Made by a program: the position numbers and the translations under genes. Shown piece by piece: positions 20,825 to 32,333 of a DNA stretch of 64,000 bases. Positions within the stretch are counted from its first letter, which is position 1, and every line of letters starts with the position of its first letter. This DNA is from Ustilago trichophora (taxonomy: Eukaryota; Basidiomycota; Ustilaginomycetes; Ustilaginales; Ustilaginaceae): NCBI GenBank assembly GCA_900323505.1, contig OOIN01000024.1, forward strand, positions 434,001-498,000. The letters are read 5' to 3'. The notes below the pieces were generated by a model. It was not told the origin of the DNA and made no database searches. It saw only the letters and a list, made by a program, of their open reading frames with translations.

Positions 20825-21361
20825 ACTGTGCTGTATCGACGGAAACATCCGCATACCATATGTTATTCGGAAACAACATTCACCTAACTCACCCATCCTC
20901 GCCTTTGCAAACCTTCCAAATCCTTCACTCCCCACAAAGTCCAGACTTCTCAATCCAAGTCGTCTCTCTAACCAACACATTGCTATAAACAACCTTAAGG
21001 GGGCAAAACATTCTGAGAATGCAACGTCAATCAAAAGATGCCGGAAACGTTCGGAATCATGTGGGGTCTCCACAACAACAATACCGTACCCCTCTCCCCA
21101 CGCAGATGGTTGCTTGAAAGCCGTAATTCATGCAGCCCAACGCCGACCCGGACACAAGTCAGGAGAGATTCCGCAACCCACCCCTGCTTTGTCGTACCGC
21201 TGTAGCACTCCTCAGCCTATTCGCCGGGGCTCAACTCCAAAGGATCCAAGTCTTGCACATAGCCCACTTCAATAAGCAAGCTAAATCTCTCAAGTATCGC
21301 ATCAACACGCCAACCTCCGAAAAAAGAAAACAATGCAAATGTATGGAATTGACAAATCAAC

Positions 21362-24300
21362 TTAAACGTCCATAGAATCGTGCGTGTAGCCCGCCGACGA
21401 GAACATCGCCGATGCATCTTGAGCAAATGGAAGCGGAGGTAAAGCCTTGCTTTTTCTTTTTTGCGATGCTAGGTTGGCTTGTAGTGTTGGCCAGTCTGAC
21501 GAAAAGGTTCTTCGGTGCTGTTTCTTTCGCTCTTCTCTCGACAGAGCAGTGACCCCAAACAGAGCGGTCGAGGAGGACGAAGATGACATGGTGCTTTGCA
21601 TCGAGTCTGGTCTAGTCCTGCGGGAACACGGGGCGAAGTCGGCCTCGAGGCGGGCTGTCAGGCTTCCGCTCAGGGGTGGACCGCCGAGGCTGAATCGGTT
21701 GGGTCGAGAGCCGACCGAGAGGGAGGTCGACATGGCGGGGGACAAGCCGGGCGATGATGGCGACAGCAAGGTGGTGGGGATACCGCCGTCGATGCTGGCG
21801 CGTCCAGCTGCCGTCGTGTTCAAAGGCGGCGGTGGCAGACGCGATGTCGATGATGGACGAGATTGGCCTGGTGCGTGCCCTGCAGTGACCACCAAAGTGT
21901 TCCACGCAGATGGTGTGCGCAACGTCGATGCGGAGTCAGGGCCAAAGCTGGCTGCGGTCGTTCGCGCGGTTGGCGTACTGACAATATCGGAATCCGCTGC
22001 TGACGAGCGCAAAGGCGTCTGTGGCGGTTCCAATTCTGTCATCATGACGTCGCCATCGCCATCGTGATCGTATCCGCTCCATGCTTCCATCCTGGCCGTC
22101 TGGAATGGTGTCTCGACCTCCAGACGATTCTTGTCGCCAGCACTTGCCTGTGCAGCAGCATTGAGCTGTAGTGCCGGTGGCCGACGTCGATTGAGCCCGG
22201 GGCTCGGCAAGGGCTTGATTGGTGCAGCGCTTGTTGTAGCCGAAGGAGGGGCAACGGCAGTCTGGAGCTGCAGGGTGGGGGCCTTCTTGCGTCTGCGCTG
22301 CATGAGCGAACCTCCACAGGCTTCAGCTCCGATAGCAATGTCGGGCACGCGTCCTTCGAGTCGATCTTGTGCGGCTTTTCTTTCCGCTGCAAGCCTCATG
22401 GCTTCATTGAGACGCTCTTCACGTCGTCTGGCCTCCTCTGCGGCCTCCTTCTCCTCTTCCTCCAGTCGCATCTTGCTCCACATGGCTTCATCCATGGTCT
22501 CGGTAGACCAGCCTGCGCCGGCCATACCTGCCTGGCCATTGGCGTCGACATACGCGCCTGCTTCGCCCTCGCTTCCATTGCAGCCCATGCCGAGCACATC
22601 TCGTAAACGCCCAGCGGCGCTTGAGAGGTAACGCTCCCATTCGACGAGTTGGTAGATGAGCGAAATGTTGGGCGAAATGCTCGAAGACTTTTCCTTGACC
22701 ATGTTGTAGCAATCGTGCATGCCGAGCAGAGTTCGAGCAGCTTCAAAGCCGTATCTCATAGCTGCTGCTTGCATGACAAAGGCAATGACGAGCGTAGCAC
22801 TGCGGCTGACTCCACACTGGCAATGAACGAGGATTTTTCCTGGTGATGGGCTCGTCTGAACATGCTCGAGACTGGCATCGTCCTCGAGACCAGCGCAAGC
22901 ATCTCTGTCTTCGGCGATCTTGGCTGCGTACCAGTAGCGAGCATCAATGCCAAGCGCCTCTGCGATCAGAGCACAGCCTTGGGCAAAGCCACCGTGACCG
23001 GAAGCCAGGTCGGTCTCATCGTGCGTCCATGGAAGTTTGACGTACCGGATTTCGCGCGCTCCGCCGTTTCTTGCGTTGGTAGACACTCTCGTCGCACTTG
23101 CATTGGAAGGAAGCTCGACCTGTGTGACCCAAGATGAAGGCGAGCGCTGCGAGTCGTCATCAAATGCATATCTGGGCGAGGGCTGATGGCTGGTATTACC
23201 ATGGGCATCGCCATCCTCCTTGGCCTTCAAGCTCATGAGCGCCGGTGGAGTGAGCTCAGTGGCAGCCGAGGTGCAGGTGCTAGCGGCGCGAGATGAAGAT
23301 GGAGACGAGGCAGTGTCAAAGGCGTCATCGGACGACGAATTGCTGTTGCGTCGAAGCGAGCGATACTTGAGGACGTCCTGAGCAGTGAGTGTGCGCAGGT
23401 CGGAAGTCGAGGTTGACTCGGCAGCTGCATTTGGCGTAGCAGCGGCAGCTTCAGACGCGGATATGGGCTCGGCGTTAAGGAAGTGTGTGAGCAAATTGGG
23501 GGTCGAAGATGTGTTGCGTAGGATGGAAGGGCTGATGGCGTCACGTGGAGAGGATGCCTCGCCGTGACCCGTCGCGGTGGGGAGCGAAGCGGTAGTTGGT
23601 GGGGTGAAGTATGTGTTGGGCGTTGGTGGGACTTCTTCACTCAGACCTGACAGATAGCCGGCACCATGCTGAGCGCGAGTACCGGCAACGTTGGATCGTG
23701 AGGCGGGACCGGAGTTGCCGATGCGATTCGAAACGTTGACCCACGCTGAGTGAGATGTGGCCGGAAGTGCCGAAGACTGACTGCTGTTGGATTGAAAGTC
23801 GAGTATCGTCTCCTTTGCAACATTGAGAATGGTGGTGATGCCAAGAGCAGAGAGCATCTGGTCATCACGCGCGTTGTGCTCGTCACCCAAGAACAGGCCT
23901 GGAAGCACCTCAACAGGTCCATGCGAATAGACACTGCGCGCATGCTGAAGTGTGCTTCCCTTGCCGCTGAGAATGTGTTCCGAGGGATCACGAAAAGCCT
24001 CAGGAGGTCTGTTGCGAGAGCTAGCGGCGCTCGGAGGCTCTGGATAGGCAGAATCAGGAGCTGCTGCAGTCTTGAAAGGCATACTTGGCCGCCTTCGAGG
24101 AGTACCTCTGAGTGTGCTAGAAAGATGCTTGACGGCTTCAGATATCGCAGAAGGGGGTGGAGCCGTGCTGTCGAGATGCTCTGCCTTGGAGCTGGATCTG
24201 GAAAGTGCAATGGGCGAATTTGGCATGGATCGTGAAGAGAGACCCGACTCGTCGCTTAGGGAAGGTGGTGCCAGATTGAGCCGTGATGGACGCTTGCGTG

Positions 24301-24586
24301 CCAACCTCGACTGTGGCGGCGGTGCAAGTGTGCTTGGCCCAGCTTGACTGGTTGGGAGCTGCAGTGTGATAGGAGGTGCCGATGCGTGCGTTACCGGCGA
24401 GTGCGGAAGAGCCGATGACAACGAGGGCTGTACAAGTCCACCAAAAGCCTGACCGTCTTCTGGGATGCGAAGCGAGAGCGATCTTGCCGGCAGTCTGGAT
24501 GCCTTGGGTGCATGTATTTGTCGCGGAGCGAACGAGCTAGGCCCCGGTGTGGGTGGCGGACTCAGATCAGCTTGGATGGTGCTCAT
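21362..24586 (-). CDS. Dual-specificity protein phosphatase with large inserts
   Basis: A 1074-residue cysteine-based phosphatase expected to dephosphorylate phosphotyrosine and phosphothreonine, commonly of MAP kinases. The catalytic loop HCQCGVSRSA is at residues 588-597, with Cys589 as nucleophile and Arg595 as phosphate binder. The start of the domain, EVLPGLFLGDEHNA then LGITTILNVAKE, is near residues 224-255. The core resumes at about 520 with IRYVKLPWTHDE, whose Asp may be the general acid. A Ser/Thr-rich insert of about 240 residues therefore splits the fold. Disordered tails of about 220 and 400 residues flank it. A Glu/Arg-rich coiled coil follows the domain (about 695-745). The Ustilago maydis MAPK phosphatase Rok1 is a possible orthologue, which I cannot confirm. 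The ATG at 24586 follows a TATA-like element. Confidence 0.85.
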   Translation of the reverse strand: MSTIQADLSPPPTPGPSSFAPRQIHAPKASRLPARSLSLRIPEDGQAFGGLVQPSLSSALPHSPVTHASAPPITLQLPTSQAGPSTLAPPPQSRLARKRPSRLNLAPPSLSDESGLSSRSMPNSPIALSRSSSKAEHLDSTAPPPSAISEAVKHLSSTLRGTPRRRPSMPFKTAAAPDSAYPEPPSAASSRNRPPEAFRDPSEHILSGKGSTLQHARSVYSHGPVEVLPGLFLGDEHNARDDQMLSALGITTILNVAKETILDFQSNSSQSSALPATSHSAWVNVSNRIGNSGPASRSNVAGTRAQHGAGYLSGLSEEVPPTPNTYFTPPTTASLPTATGHGEASSPRDAISPSILRNTSSTPNLLTHFLNAEPISASEAAAATPNAAAESTSTSDLRTLTAQDVLKYRSLRRNSNSSSDDAFDTASSPSSSRAASTCTSAATELTPPALMSLKAKEDGDAHGNTSHQPSPRYAFDDDSQRSPSSWVTQVELPSNASATRVSTNARNGGAREIRYVKLPWTHDETDLASGHGGFAQGCALIAEALGIDARYWYAAKIAEDRDACAGLEDDASLEHVQTSPSPGKILVHCQCGVSRSATLVIAFVMQAAAMRYGFEAARTLLGMHDCYNMVKEKSSSISPNISLIYQLVEWERYLSSAAGRLRDVLGMGCNGSEGEAGAYVDANGQAGMAGAGWSTETMDEAMWSKMRLEEEEKEAAEEARRREERLNEAMRLAAERKAAQDRLEGRVPDIAIGAEACGGSLMQRRRKKAPTLQLQTAVAPPSATTSAAPIKPLPSPGLNRRRPPALQLNAAAQASAGDKNRLEVETPFQTARMEAWSGYDHDGDGDVMMTELEPPQTPLRSSAADSDIVSTPTARTTAASFGPDSASTLRTPSAWNTLVVTAGHAPGQSRPSSTSRLPPPPLNTTAAGRASIDGGIPTTLLSPSSPGLSPAMSTSLSVGSRPNRFSLGGPPLSGSLTARLEADFAPCSRRTRPDSMQSTMSSSSSSTALFGVTALSREERKKQHRRTFSSDWPTLQANLASQKRKSKALPPLPFAQDASAMFSSAGYTHDSMDV

Positions 24587-27500
24587 CTTGATTGAACTGG
24601 CGGAATGAGCAAGGCAAAGTAGAAAAAAGGGTGCTGTTTTCTTGCGAAAGACGCGAGCTAGATATAGGATTGTTGAGCACCGGCGTCCAGGTGGGTGTCA
24701 AGATGGTCGAGTGGATCGCTTATGAAAAGCACTCGTAGCTGCACCGAGGCAGGGCTGAAGTGGATATGAAGGCGGTGTGTTGTAACCAAAACAGGGTGGG
24801 AGGGCAGAATCGACGAGTCGCAACAGGCGCCAACCAAAATGAAGCGGACCGAGCGTAGGCGGTGACAGGGTGGGCAATGTGACGCAAGACCCTGCAGATC
24901 GGTGGTCACAAGCAATGATTGGCGGATTACAGACGGAAAAAACGATGAGCAGCTGACGCAGTCGGATGCAGGCCAGACGGTGTTAATGAGCTGAAGTAGA
25001 ATATGCAGTACAGATCGTCGAAGGGGACTTCAGTGAGGGCCTGAATCGGCGGTGCGTTGAACCGGTACTGGTGGCAGAGAAGGATAAAGTTGGATCTTCG
25101 GATGGGTTTAGTGGATAGCGTTGATGAGGGTCCGAGCCGAGCCAGAACAGAAGACAGGGACAGATGAGATGCTCAAGCCAACGACATCATGTTGTTGACG
25201 ATGAGGTGAAGGTGAAGGCGGCGATGGTGCGTAGCCGTTATGGCTGAGCTGTATGGACAGACCAAGGTGAGCTGACTGACTGAGAGCAGCTTACGTCGGG
25301 AATATGAAGGGCTATTCACAAGAGCTTGGTCGGAACGATCCCAAGTCAACTGATGGTTGTGCGAGAGACGGATGCGAGCGAAGTCGAGAACGTCGTGAAT
25401 CCGGATGAGAGCGGTGTAGTGATAGTCGCTGCAGACGTCGTCGTCGTGGGTTCAGATACGTCAGCCACTCTTCGGCCAGAACAGCGATCAAGCGGGGATT
25501 CGATATTGGCTGCCTTGACTCGAGAAGACGAGATGAAAGAGTGGAGCGATGAATTGGCCGACGATGCCGCTGATGAAAAGGCAGCAGCGGCAGCGAGTAT
25601 GAAGGGCGGGAGTTGCGATGTGGACGACAGCGAGATGATGCATGCAAAGTGTTCGGGAGGAAAGAGGTGGCTGAGATTGTTGGCTAGGCAAGCCTGATGG
25701 AGAACGGGATGAAGTGACGAGGTGGACACAAAGCGACGCTCGTAGCAGAGTGCTCGTCGATGAGCAGCACGAGCAGCAACAGCAGCAGCGGCAGCGTCGG
25801 CGGAAGTGAGCTTTGAATGTGAGCAGCACTGCAGCAGCCACCGGCCAGCAAGTTTCTTGCCTACACGCACACACACATACATACACACTAATTATCCACT
25901 GCGAGAGACCAAGCGCGAAAGACAGCAAGTAGGGAAGCAAAAAATGCACGCAATCAACGCCCATTCACAGCTGCTGCTGTGTGAGCGTGTCCAAAAAAAT
26001 CAGAGCGTATGTGTGTGTGTCTATGTCCGTGTCTGTGTTCGTGTCCGTGTGTGTGGCGCTTGCTGTTGCAGCTGCTCATCCAAAAAAGAAGGTCAACTCT
26101 GACAGTCACACAGTGGCGGGCTTGACCGTAACGAATTTCCAACGCCGACCGCTTTGACTGACATTCTGACGGAAATTGAACACGCACAGCCAGCAGCAGT
26201 CACAAAACAGTCCAAAAAGTCAAAAAGTGAGTGTCTCGACCAAGCCGATGGTTGAAAAAAAAAGGAAAGAAAAGGGCGCTGGACCCCTTGTTTGCCGCTT
26301 TCCCGCCAATGGACAGCAGCACACAATCCTACACAAATCTGACAGGACAGGCTGTTAGGCCAGTCATCCGGTTCAGCCAAGAATCGGATGCGACTAGCTA
26401 CTGCAGATGCTGTAATTTGCGGTCAACCTTTGCTGCAATTTGCTTTCGAGACAGATGAACAGCCCGCGTCTCACTTTGCTTGCTTGCTTCCATCCAAAGG
26501 TGCAGTTCGGTGAGACTGCCAAAGTGACGAGTTTCCCGGGATGATGGGACGACTCTAATTCGGATGCAATTCTCGAACAGAGGCAAAGAATGGGCGTTGG
26601 TCAGGTAAGCGATGGGTTGCGTGTGTACATCTGTCCTTTCATCTGCTTCCACACTCTGCATGTGGTACTCTCTTGCGCCCACTCTGTTTCAATTCAACTT
26701 CAAAGAAATCGAAAATGGTTAGGACGATTTCGAATTGATGGTTAGACAAGAGGGTCTCAGCTTGCCGGCTGTGTTGAATGCCTCACGTTTCTTGATTTTT
26801 GAGTGCATTTCACCGCTTTCGAGAAATGGCTTTTCTGAAGGGTTCTGCTGTGGGAAAAAAAAGGAAAAAAAAAAAAAGAAAAAAAAAGGGAAAAAACCCA
26901 TCAGAGCGTCACTGCTTCCGTCGAAGCAGACACCAACGCACAAAGCTTTGCTGCTGCTGCTGCATGACACAACCCCACTCCAACATCATCCTAAAAGCTG
27001 ATATCCGAGCGTGGGCTGAAGATGTGGAGCTTTTCTGACGGATTGTTTGCAAGCTGCCTTTCCCATGCTACTGTGGGCTCGCGACGAGCGCTGGGACTCT
27101 CTGTCACCCTAGCAGCGGGCAGTGCAACCAGAGTCTCTCCTGTTGGATGCGCGCCAGACTACTGTATGCTTGAGCGGACATTGGATTTTGGTGCTTCACA
27201 TCTGAGACCTCTCTGCCTCATCAGTATACGGTACAGTACAGTACAGTATCGCAAACAGGGCACGGCTCCCTTCTTTCCCATCTTCACGTTCTTCTTCTCA
27301 TACTTCTGGTGTTTTGGCGTTTGCTTGCTTTGCTTGTCGCTGCTTTCGCTTCAGAGTACCACGGTTTGTACTTCCGATTCGGTATTCACAGCCGAATCAT
27401 CCCACGCGGCCCAGCTCCGAACAGGACACCCGATGCATCTTTGTATCATTGCAGTCTCACATTTCTCTTTTCTCACATCTCAACTCGATTCAAAGGGAAC

Positions 27501-29092
27501 CAGAGATTAGCATCGGAGTCCAGATCTCGTACAGTCGCTCTGAGATCAAGATCAAGTCAGACTTGAGATCAAAATCAGATCATCTTTTCACCACGATGGA
27601 AGTATCGTTCCTGGGCTGAGACTCGATTGGACCGCCTGAGGGATTCGTTTCGGGCAGAAGCTAGAAGCGAAAGTCATAAATGATTGGAGCGAACAAAGCG
27701 TTGAGCACGATGCGGCGAACAATGGACCAACACTGCCCAGAAAATGCGCTCTCCGATTTTGCTCGTCGATCTTGACCCTCTCTTGTCGCCTTGCTACTCC
27801 TGTCTAATCCGACCATGATTTGTCCTTTCACCAAGGGTCATGGAGGATTTGACGGCCGGCCGCTGGCTGCCGATTGCAATCGCCGATCAAACCTGAGACA
27901 TACAGTGTTGGCGACGCCCTTCAGACAGTCATCCTCCCCTGACTAGGCTCGACACAGGACCACAGCTCTGCAGTACCGTATCCCCTCGTGCCAACGCCTT
28001 CTCTTCTGTCGTTACCGGTCGGAGCTTGCCACGAGGCTTTCCGCTCCAAGACATTTCCCGCCCCTCTTCTTCCTACACCGCTCTTGCCAAATTCCGCTGA
28101 GCCGGCAATTGCAACGCAACTACTTCAGGTGCAACTTGCTCAGATGTAGCCTCAGCACTCGTCGAGCATATTGTAGTCCAAGAGGTGGGTGATACAGTAA
28201 GAGTTTTTCCAATTCGCCGCCAAATTTGCTCTACTGAAAGTGTGGCATCGGTCATCTTGTTTGCGCTCAAGACAGGGGTATTTTGGATTTCTGATCCAAC
28301 GGAGTCCAATTACCTTCAGGCATGATCTGGGAATGCTCGCCGGTCCGGATATCATGATCGCAAAACAACTTCAGATCCGAACATGAAGCCGTGAACAGAT
28401 TTCGGAATTCGTACTTCCGACGCTCTGCTTTGGCAATTACGTTGAACGAATCGTCGACAGTCTCAGTCTCGTCGTACAGCGAATCATTGGGGAGAGAGCC
28501 ACGTTACAGTACCTGCAATCTTGAAGACATCGAGGATAGGGCAAAGGACCCAGGCTAGCGAGCAACACATGTCACACAGATCGCCTCGCCTCCGCTAAAT
28601 TTGTGCGTGTGTCTCTTTTCTTGACGCCCTCGGCTACAAGAACGCCAAACTGCGCCATGCTCTGGTCTTTTTCTGCGTGGCACAATTCGAGATCCTAGTG
28701 CCCCCTCAGCGTCAGACTCCACAGCGATGTTTTTCGTTTGGCCATGACTGCCGAAATTGAGAAGTCCGTTGCCTCTGCCTTGGTCGCTCGATTCGGGTGA
28801 TGTTGGCAGTCAGGACATGGTTAAGTTAGCTGCTGCTTCGACGACAAATGCGGCAGTCACCATCGAGTGGAAGCAATCGGGCCAAATCGAGATCGGGAAA
28901 GAAATCGCTCAGCCGATGATGCACTCAGCGCTTTCCCTTAATTTTTTCGAAATCTCCACTTTGACCAAAGAAGAAGCCGCGAATGACACTTTTTTCTCAA
29001 GTTGCACAGCAGCCATCTCAATCTCTTCTTGTACTTCTTCACCTTTCTTCCAGCAACTCTTCGGACATCGAAACGGTAGCAAGGACGACAGG
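24587..29092. other. 4.5-kb divergent intergenic region
   Basis: Lies between the phosphatase (-) and DIS3 (+) genes. It contains GT-rich stretches (26005-26060), a purine-rich A/G block (26850-26895) and a GTACAGTAC cluster at 27231-27250. Reading frames at 25346-25888 (-), 27022-27510 (+) and 28073-28309 (-) show no domain and biased composition. The frame of DIS3 is open back to about 28757, so part of 28817-29092 could be coding. A spliced gene or non-coding RNA could hide here, but none is supported. Confidence 0.45.
24661..24666 (-). promoter_or_regulatory. TATA-like element upstream of phosphatase gene
   Basis: TATATC on the minus strand about 75 bases before the phosphatase ATG at 24586. 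Assigned by position only. Confidence 0.35.
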
Positions 29093-32000
29093 ATGGTCGA
29101 GATCAGCATTCAAAAGCGCCCTTTGGCTGGAGTGGAGCTCGAATCCGCTCAGCACAAATACTTTCGCAAAACTGCTCGTGGCAAAGTTCTCAAGATCCTT
29201 CGCGAGCGTTATCTCCGTGATGACATTGCCTGCGGTAGTCGTGCATGTGAGCGCTGCCATCATTTTCACGCTGCCTTGCAGAAGCAAGCCCAAGATGGTG
29301 GTCTTCAGAAAAAGATCTTCCTCGACCCCACCGGGTTGAAGAACAAGAAGGTCGATAGGAACCACTACCTTGTTCTCGACACCAATGCTTTCCTTCATCA
29401 GATGGACCTCATCGAGAATCCCAGCTTCACCGATGTCATCGTTCTTCAAACCGTCGCGGACGAGGTCCGACACAGGAGTCTGCCACTCTTCAACCGCCTC
29501 AGGAACCTCATTGCCGACCCGGATCGCAGGTTCTGGATGTTTTACAACGACTTTGGCCGCGAGACTGCGGTGCTTCAGCACGAGGACGAGTCTCCCAACG
29601 ACAGAAACGACAGGGCCATTCGTGTGGCAGCAAAGTGGTATCGCACCCATTTGATGGCTTCGACAGGACCAGGCTCTTCGACAAAAGCCAACCTCGACGT
29701 GCTGCTCATCAGTGACGACCAAGACAATGTACAGCGTGCACTCAAGGATGATATTCGTGCCATGTCTGTTCGCGACTACATCGAGGGTCTCGACAATGCA
29801 GACCAGCTTCTAGACCTTCTCTCCTCGCGAGCCATGGTCTCGGGCTCTGGTGGCAGCGAAAAGCGCGCTGTGCTATATCCCGAGCATCTCCCCCAGAACC
29901 AGGTCACAGCAGGTGTCAAATCCGGACAGCTCCTCCAGGGTTTCTTCAACGCTAATCCGTACAACTACCTCGAGGCCACCGTCCGATCTGGCCAGCTCAC
30001 ACGCCCAATTCTGCTTGTTGGCCGCGAGTCGATGAACCGTGCGGTAGATGGTGACGTGGTCGCCGTCCAGATGCTGCCCAAGGACCAGTGGAAAGCTGCC
30101 ACCGAGGAGGTCATAGATGCAGATGCTGCGCTCAAGGACGACGATGCCGAAGGTGGTGATGGTGAAGGTGGTGCAGATGACGATATCGAAGCGAGACTCG
30201 CCAAGAAGGAGGCAGCCGACGCGGAAGCCAATGCACGCTCTTCTCGCGGCGAGCCTCAGCCCACTGGTAAAGTTGTTGGCATTGTCCGTCGCAACTGGCG
30301 ATCCTACGTTGCGCATGTCGATGTCAACTCGGTCAACTCTTCCGCACTCTCCAGTCTAGGTGCGCAGACGGTCTTTGCCACCCCTGTCGACCGCAAGCTA
30401 CCCCGTATTCGCATCCGCACTCGCCAAGCTAAAGACCTCATGGGTCAAAAAATTCTCATCGCGCTCGATGCGTGGCGCCCCACGTCTCGATACCCCGACG
30501 GCCACTTTGTCCGCGCGCTCGGTCAGGCAGAATCGAAAGAAGCAGAGCAGGAATCGTTGTTGCTTGAACACGATGTGCCCTACCGACCTTTCAGCAAAGC
30601 CATTCTCGACTGCCTGCCCGTCGAAGGAGATAGCTGGGTCGTCCCACCCAAGGATATGACTCACCGAGCGTGGAGAGACAGAGTGGATATGCGCGACGAG
30701 ATTATCTGCTCTATCGACCCTCCCGGCTGTCAAGATATTGACGATGCACTCCATGCCAAGCAACTGCCGAACGGCAACATTGAAGCGGGAGTCCACATCG
30801 CCGACGTGTCCTACTTCGTTCGACCTGACAATCCTATGGATTCCGAAGCCGCCAGTCGTGGTACGACAGTCTATTTGGTAGACAAAAGAATCGACATGCT
30901 TCCCCATCTCCTTGGTACAAACCTCTGCTCTCTCCGCCCCTACGTCGAGCGACTGGCCTTCAGCGCCGTGTGGGAGATGACGCCCGACGCTGAAATCGTG
31001 AATGTTCGCTTCCACAAATCCGTGATCGCCTCCAAAGCCGCGTTCACCTACGAAGAGGCCCAGTTGCGGAAGGATGACTCCACCAAATCGGACCCCATCA
31101 CACAATCCATCCGTCTCCTCAACTCGCTCGCAAAGAAGTTGAAGCAAAAACGTATGGACGCAGGAGCGCTCAACCTTGCTTCTCCAGAAGTACGAATCCA
31201 CCTCGACAGCTCAGAGTCGGCAGCGCCCATCGATGTCGAACAAAAGGAGATGAGGGAGACCAATTCGCTCGTTGAAGAATTCATGTTGCTCGCCAACGTT
31301 TCTGTCGCCGAGAGGATCTACGAGGTTTTCCCCATGACCGCCGTCCTGCGTCGCCATCTTCCTCCACCACGAACAAACTTTGAAACTCTGCAAGACATTC
31401 TCTTCAAGCGACGCGGGATGGAGCTCGACGTGTCCAGCTCTGGTGCGCTCGCTGCTTCGCTCGACAAGTGCGTGGATCCTTCAGACCCGACCTTCAACAC
31501 TCTGGTGCGAATCATGGCTACACGATGCATGCTCTCCGCCGAGTACTTTTGTTCTGGCAGCGTTGCTCGTGATACATTTGGACACTACGGTTTGGCAGCT
31601 GGGATGTATACCCATTTCACCTCGCCCATCCGACGTTATGCAGACGTGCTGGCGCATCGTCAACTTGCCGCCGCGATCAACTACGAACCTCTTCACCCAT
31701 CTTTACACAGCAAGGACTACGTGGATGACGTGCTAAAGGTCGTCAATAAGCGTCATCGCAGTGCCCAACAAGCCGGAAGGGCCAGTGTCGAGTTCTATGT
31801 TGGCCTCAGCATCGCCGAGCGCAACGCCGCTCTCAAACCCGACTCCACCACCGCATCGTCCAAAAACACTATCAAGGATAAGAAACCAGAGGTCGAAGAA
31901 GCAAAGATGCGTGCTAGCGCGTACGTAATCAGAGTCTTTCGCAACGGCCTGGCAGTCTTTGTTAACCAATTCGGCCTCGAGGGTCTTATCACTTTCAAGG

Positions 32001-32170
32001 ACGAAGTGGAGTTTGATCAGGAGAACTACAACATCATCATCCCCAGCGCCATTTCGGGTTTAAGGAAGGAGGTCAAAGTGGGCATTTTCGACCAGTGCAC
32101 AGTGGAAATCGGCGTAACCAAGGACGAAGCTACCAAGAGGGGCAAAGTCAGCATGCGTCTTGTTGGATAA
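29093..32170 (+). CDS. DIS3: Exosome 3'-5' exoribonuclease/endonuclease Dis3 (Rrp44)
   Basis: Catalytic subunit of the RNA exosome, about 1025 residues (yeast Rrp44 has 1001). The order is CR3 cysteines (Cys47, Cys52, Cys55 in CGSRACERC), a PIN endonuclease domain, cold-shock domains, the RNB exonuclease domain and a C-terminal S1 domain. PIN acidic residues are visible in LVLDTNAF (Asp96), VADEVRH (Glu124), NDRNDRAIR and LLISDDQDN. The RNB active site is DPPGCQDIDDALH, starting at residue 542. The S1 part is near VFRNGLAVFVNQFGLEGLI. The frame is open upstream with an ATG at 28817. The ATG at 29093 is preferred because it places the CR3 cysteines at the same positions I recall for yeast, and the extra 92 residues lack similarity. 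An acidic Asp/Gly insert lies in the first cold-shock region. Confidence 0.93.
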   Translation: MVEISIQKRPLAGVELESAQHKYFRKTARGKVLKILRERYLRDDIACGSRACERCHHFHAALQKQAQDGGLQKKIFLDPTGLKNKKVDRNHYLVLDTNAFLHQMDLIENPSFTDVIVLQTVADEVRHRSLPLFNRLRNLIADPDRRFWMFYNDFGRETAVLQHEDESPNDRNDRAIRVAAKWYRTHLMASTGPGSSTKANLDVLLISDDQDNVQRALKDDIRAMSVRDYIEGLDNADQLLDLLSSRAMVSGSGGSEKRAVLYPEHLPQNQVTAGVKSGQLLQGFFNANPYNYLEATVRSGQLTRPILLVGRESMNRAVDGDVVAVQMLPKDQWKAATEEVIDADAALKDDDAEGGDGEGGADDDIEARLAKKEAADAEANARSSRGEPQPTGKVVGIVRRNWRSYVAHVDVNSVNSSALSSLGAQTVFATPVDRKLPRIRIRTRQAKDLMGQKILIALDAWRPTSRYPDGHFVRALGQAESKEAEQESLLLEHDVPYRPFSKAILDCLPVEGDSWVVPPKDMTHRAWRDRVDMRDEIICSIDPPGCQDIDDALHAKQLPNGNIEAGVHIADVSYFVRPDNPMDSEAASRGTTVYLVDKRIDMLPHLLGTNLCSLRPYVERLAFSAVWEMTPDAEIVNVRFHKSVIASKAAFTYEEAQLRKDDSTKSDPITQSIRLLNSLAKKLKQKRMDAGALNLASPEVRIHLDSSESAAPIDVEQKEMRETNSLVEEFMLLANVSVAERIYEVFPMTAVLRRHLPPPRTNFETLQDILFKRRGMELDVSSSGALAASLDKCVDPSDPTFNTLVRIMATRCMLSAEYFCSGSVARDTFGHYGLAAGMYTHFTSPIRRYADVLAHRQLAAAINYEPLHPSLHSKDYVDDVLKVVNKRHRSAQQAGRASVEFYVGLSIAERNAALKPDSTTASSKNTIKDKKPEVEEAKMRASAYVIRVFRNGLAVFVNQFGLEGLITFKDEVEFDQENYNIIIPSAISGLRKEVKVGIFDQCTVEIGVTKDEATKRGKVSMRLVG

Positions 32171-32333
32171 AAAACTCTTTCCATTCAAAACGAAGTATCA
32201 TTTCATTGAAGACTTTTTGACAATGTAAAAACCAAGCATGTGTAAGGACTGTGTTGAGACGATATTAAACCCGACCCGAAATCCAAAAGCTATTTGTATA
32301 TACAGTTGTGAGCATGCGACAACGACAAAGATG

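Larger units (their letters stand above)
18173..21361. other. 3.2-kb intergenic region with repeats, palindromes and GATA sites
   Basis: Promoter side of the permease gene and 3' flank of the phosphatase gene. It contains a (CA) run (18457-18475), a TGTCTGAC triplicate near 18866-18888, homopolymer T runs (20090-20110), four GATAAG motifs and several TACAGTAC palindromes (20428-20440, 20805-20824). Reading frames of 80-180 codons occur on both strands, but they overlap each other, are low in complexity and match no family I recognise. A spliced gene could be hidden, but I see no support for one. Confidence 0.5.

Noticed and set aside
25346..25888. 180-codon minus-strand frame in the 4.5-kb intergenic region
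   Set aside because: Ala/Ser/Thr-rich, repeat-derived, with several overlapping frames of equal length; no splice or domain support.
27022..27510. 162-codon plus-strand frame upstream of DIS3
   Set aside because: Cysteine- and phenylalanine-rich low-complexity translation with no domain; it crosses an ACAGTAC repeat.
30398..31201. 267-codon antisense frame inside DIS3
   Set aside because: Overlaps the conserved RNB exonuclease domain on the other strand; no independent support.
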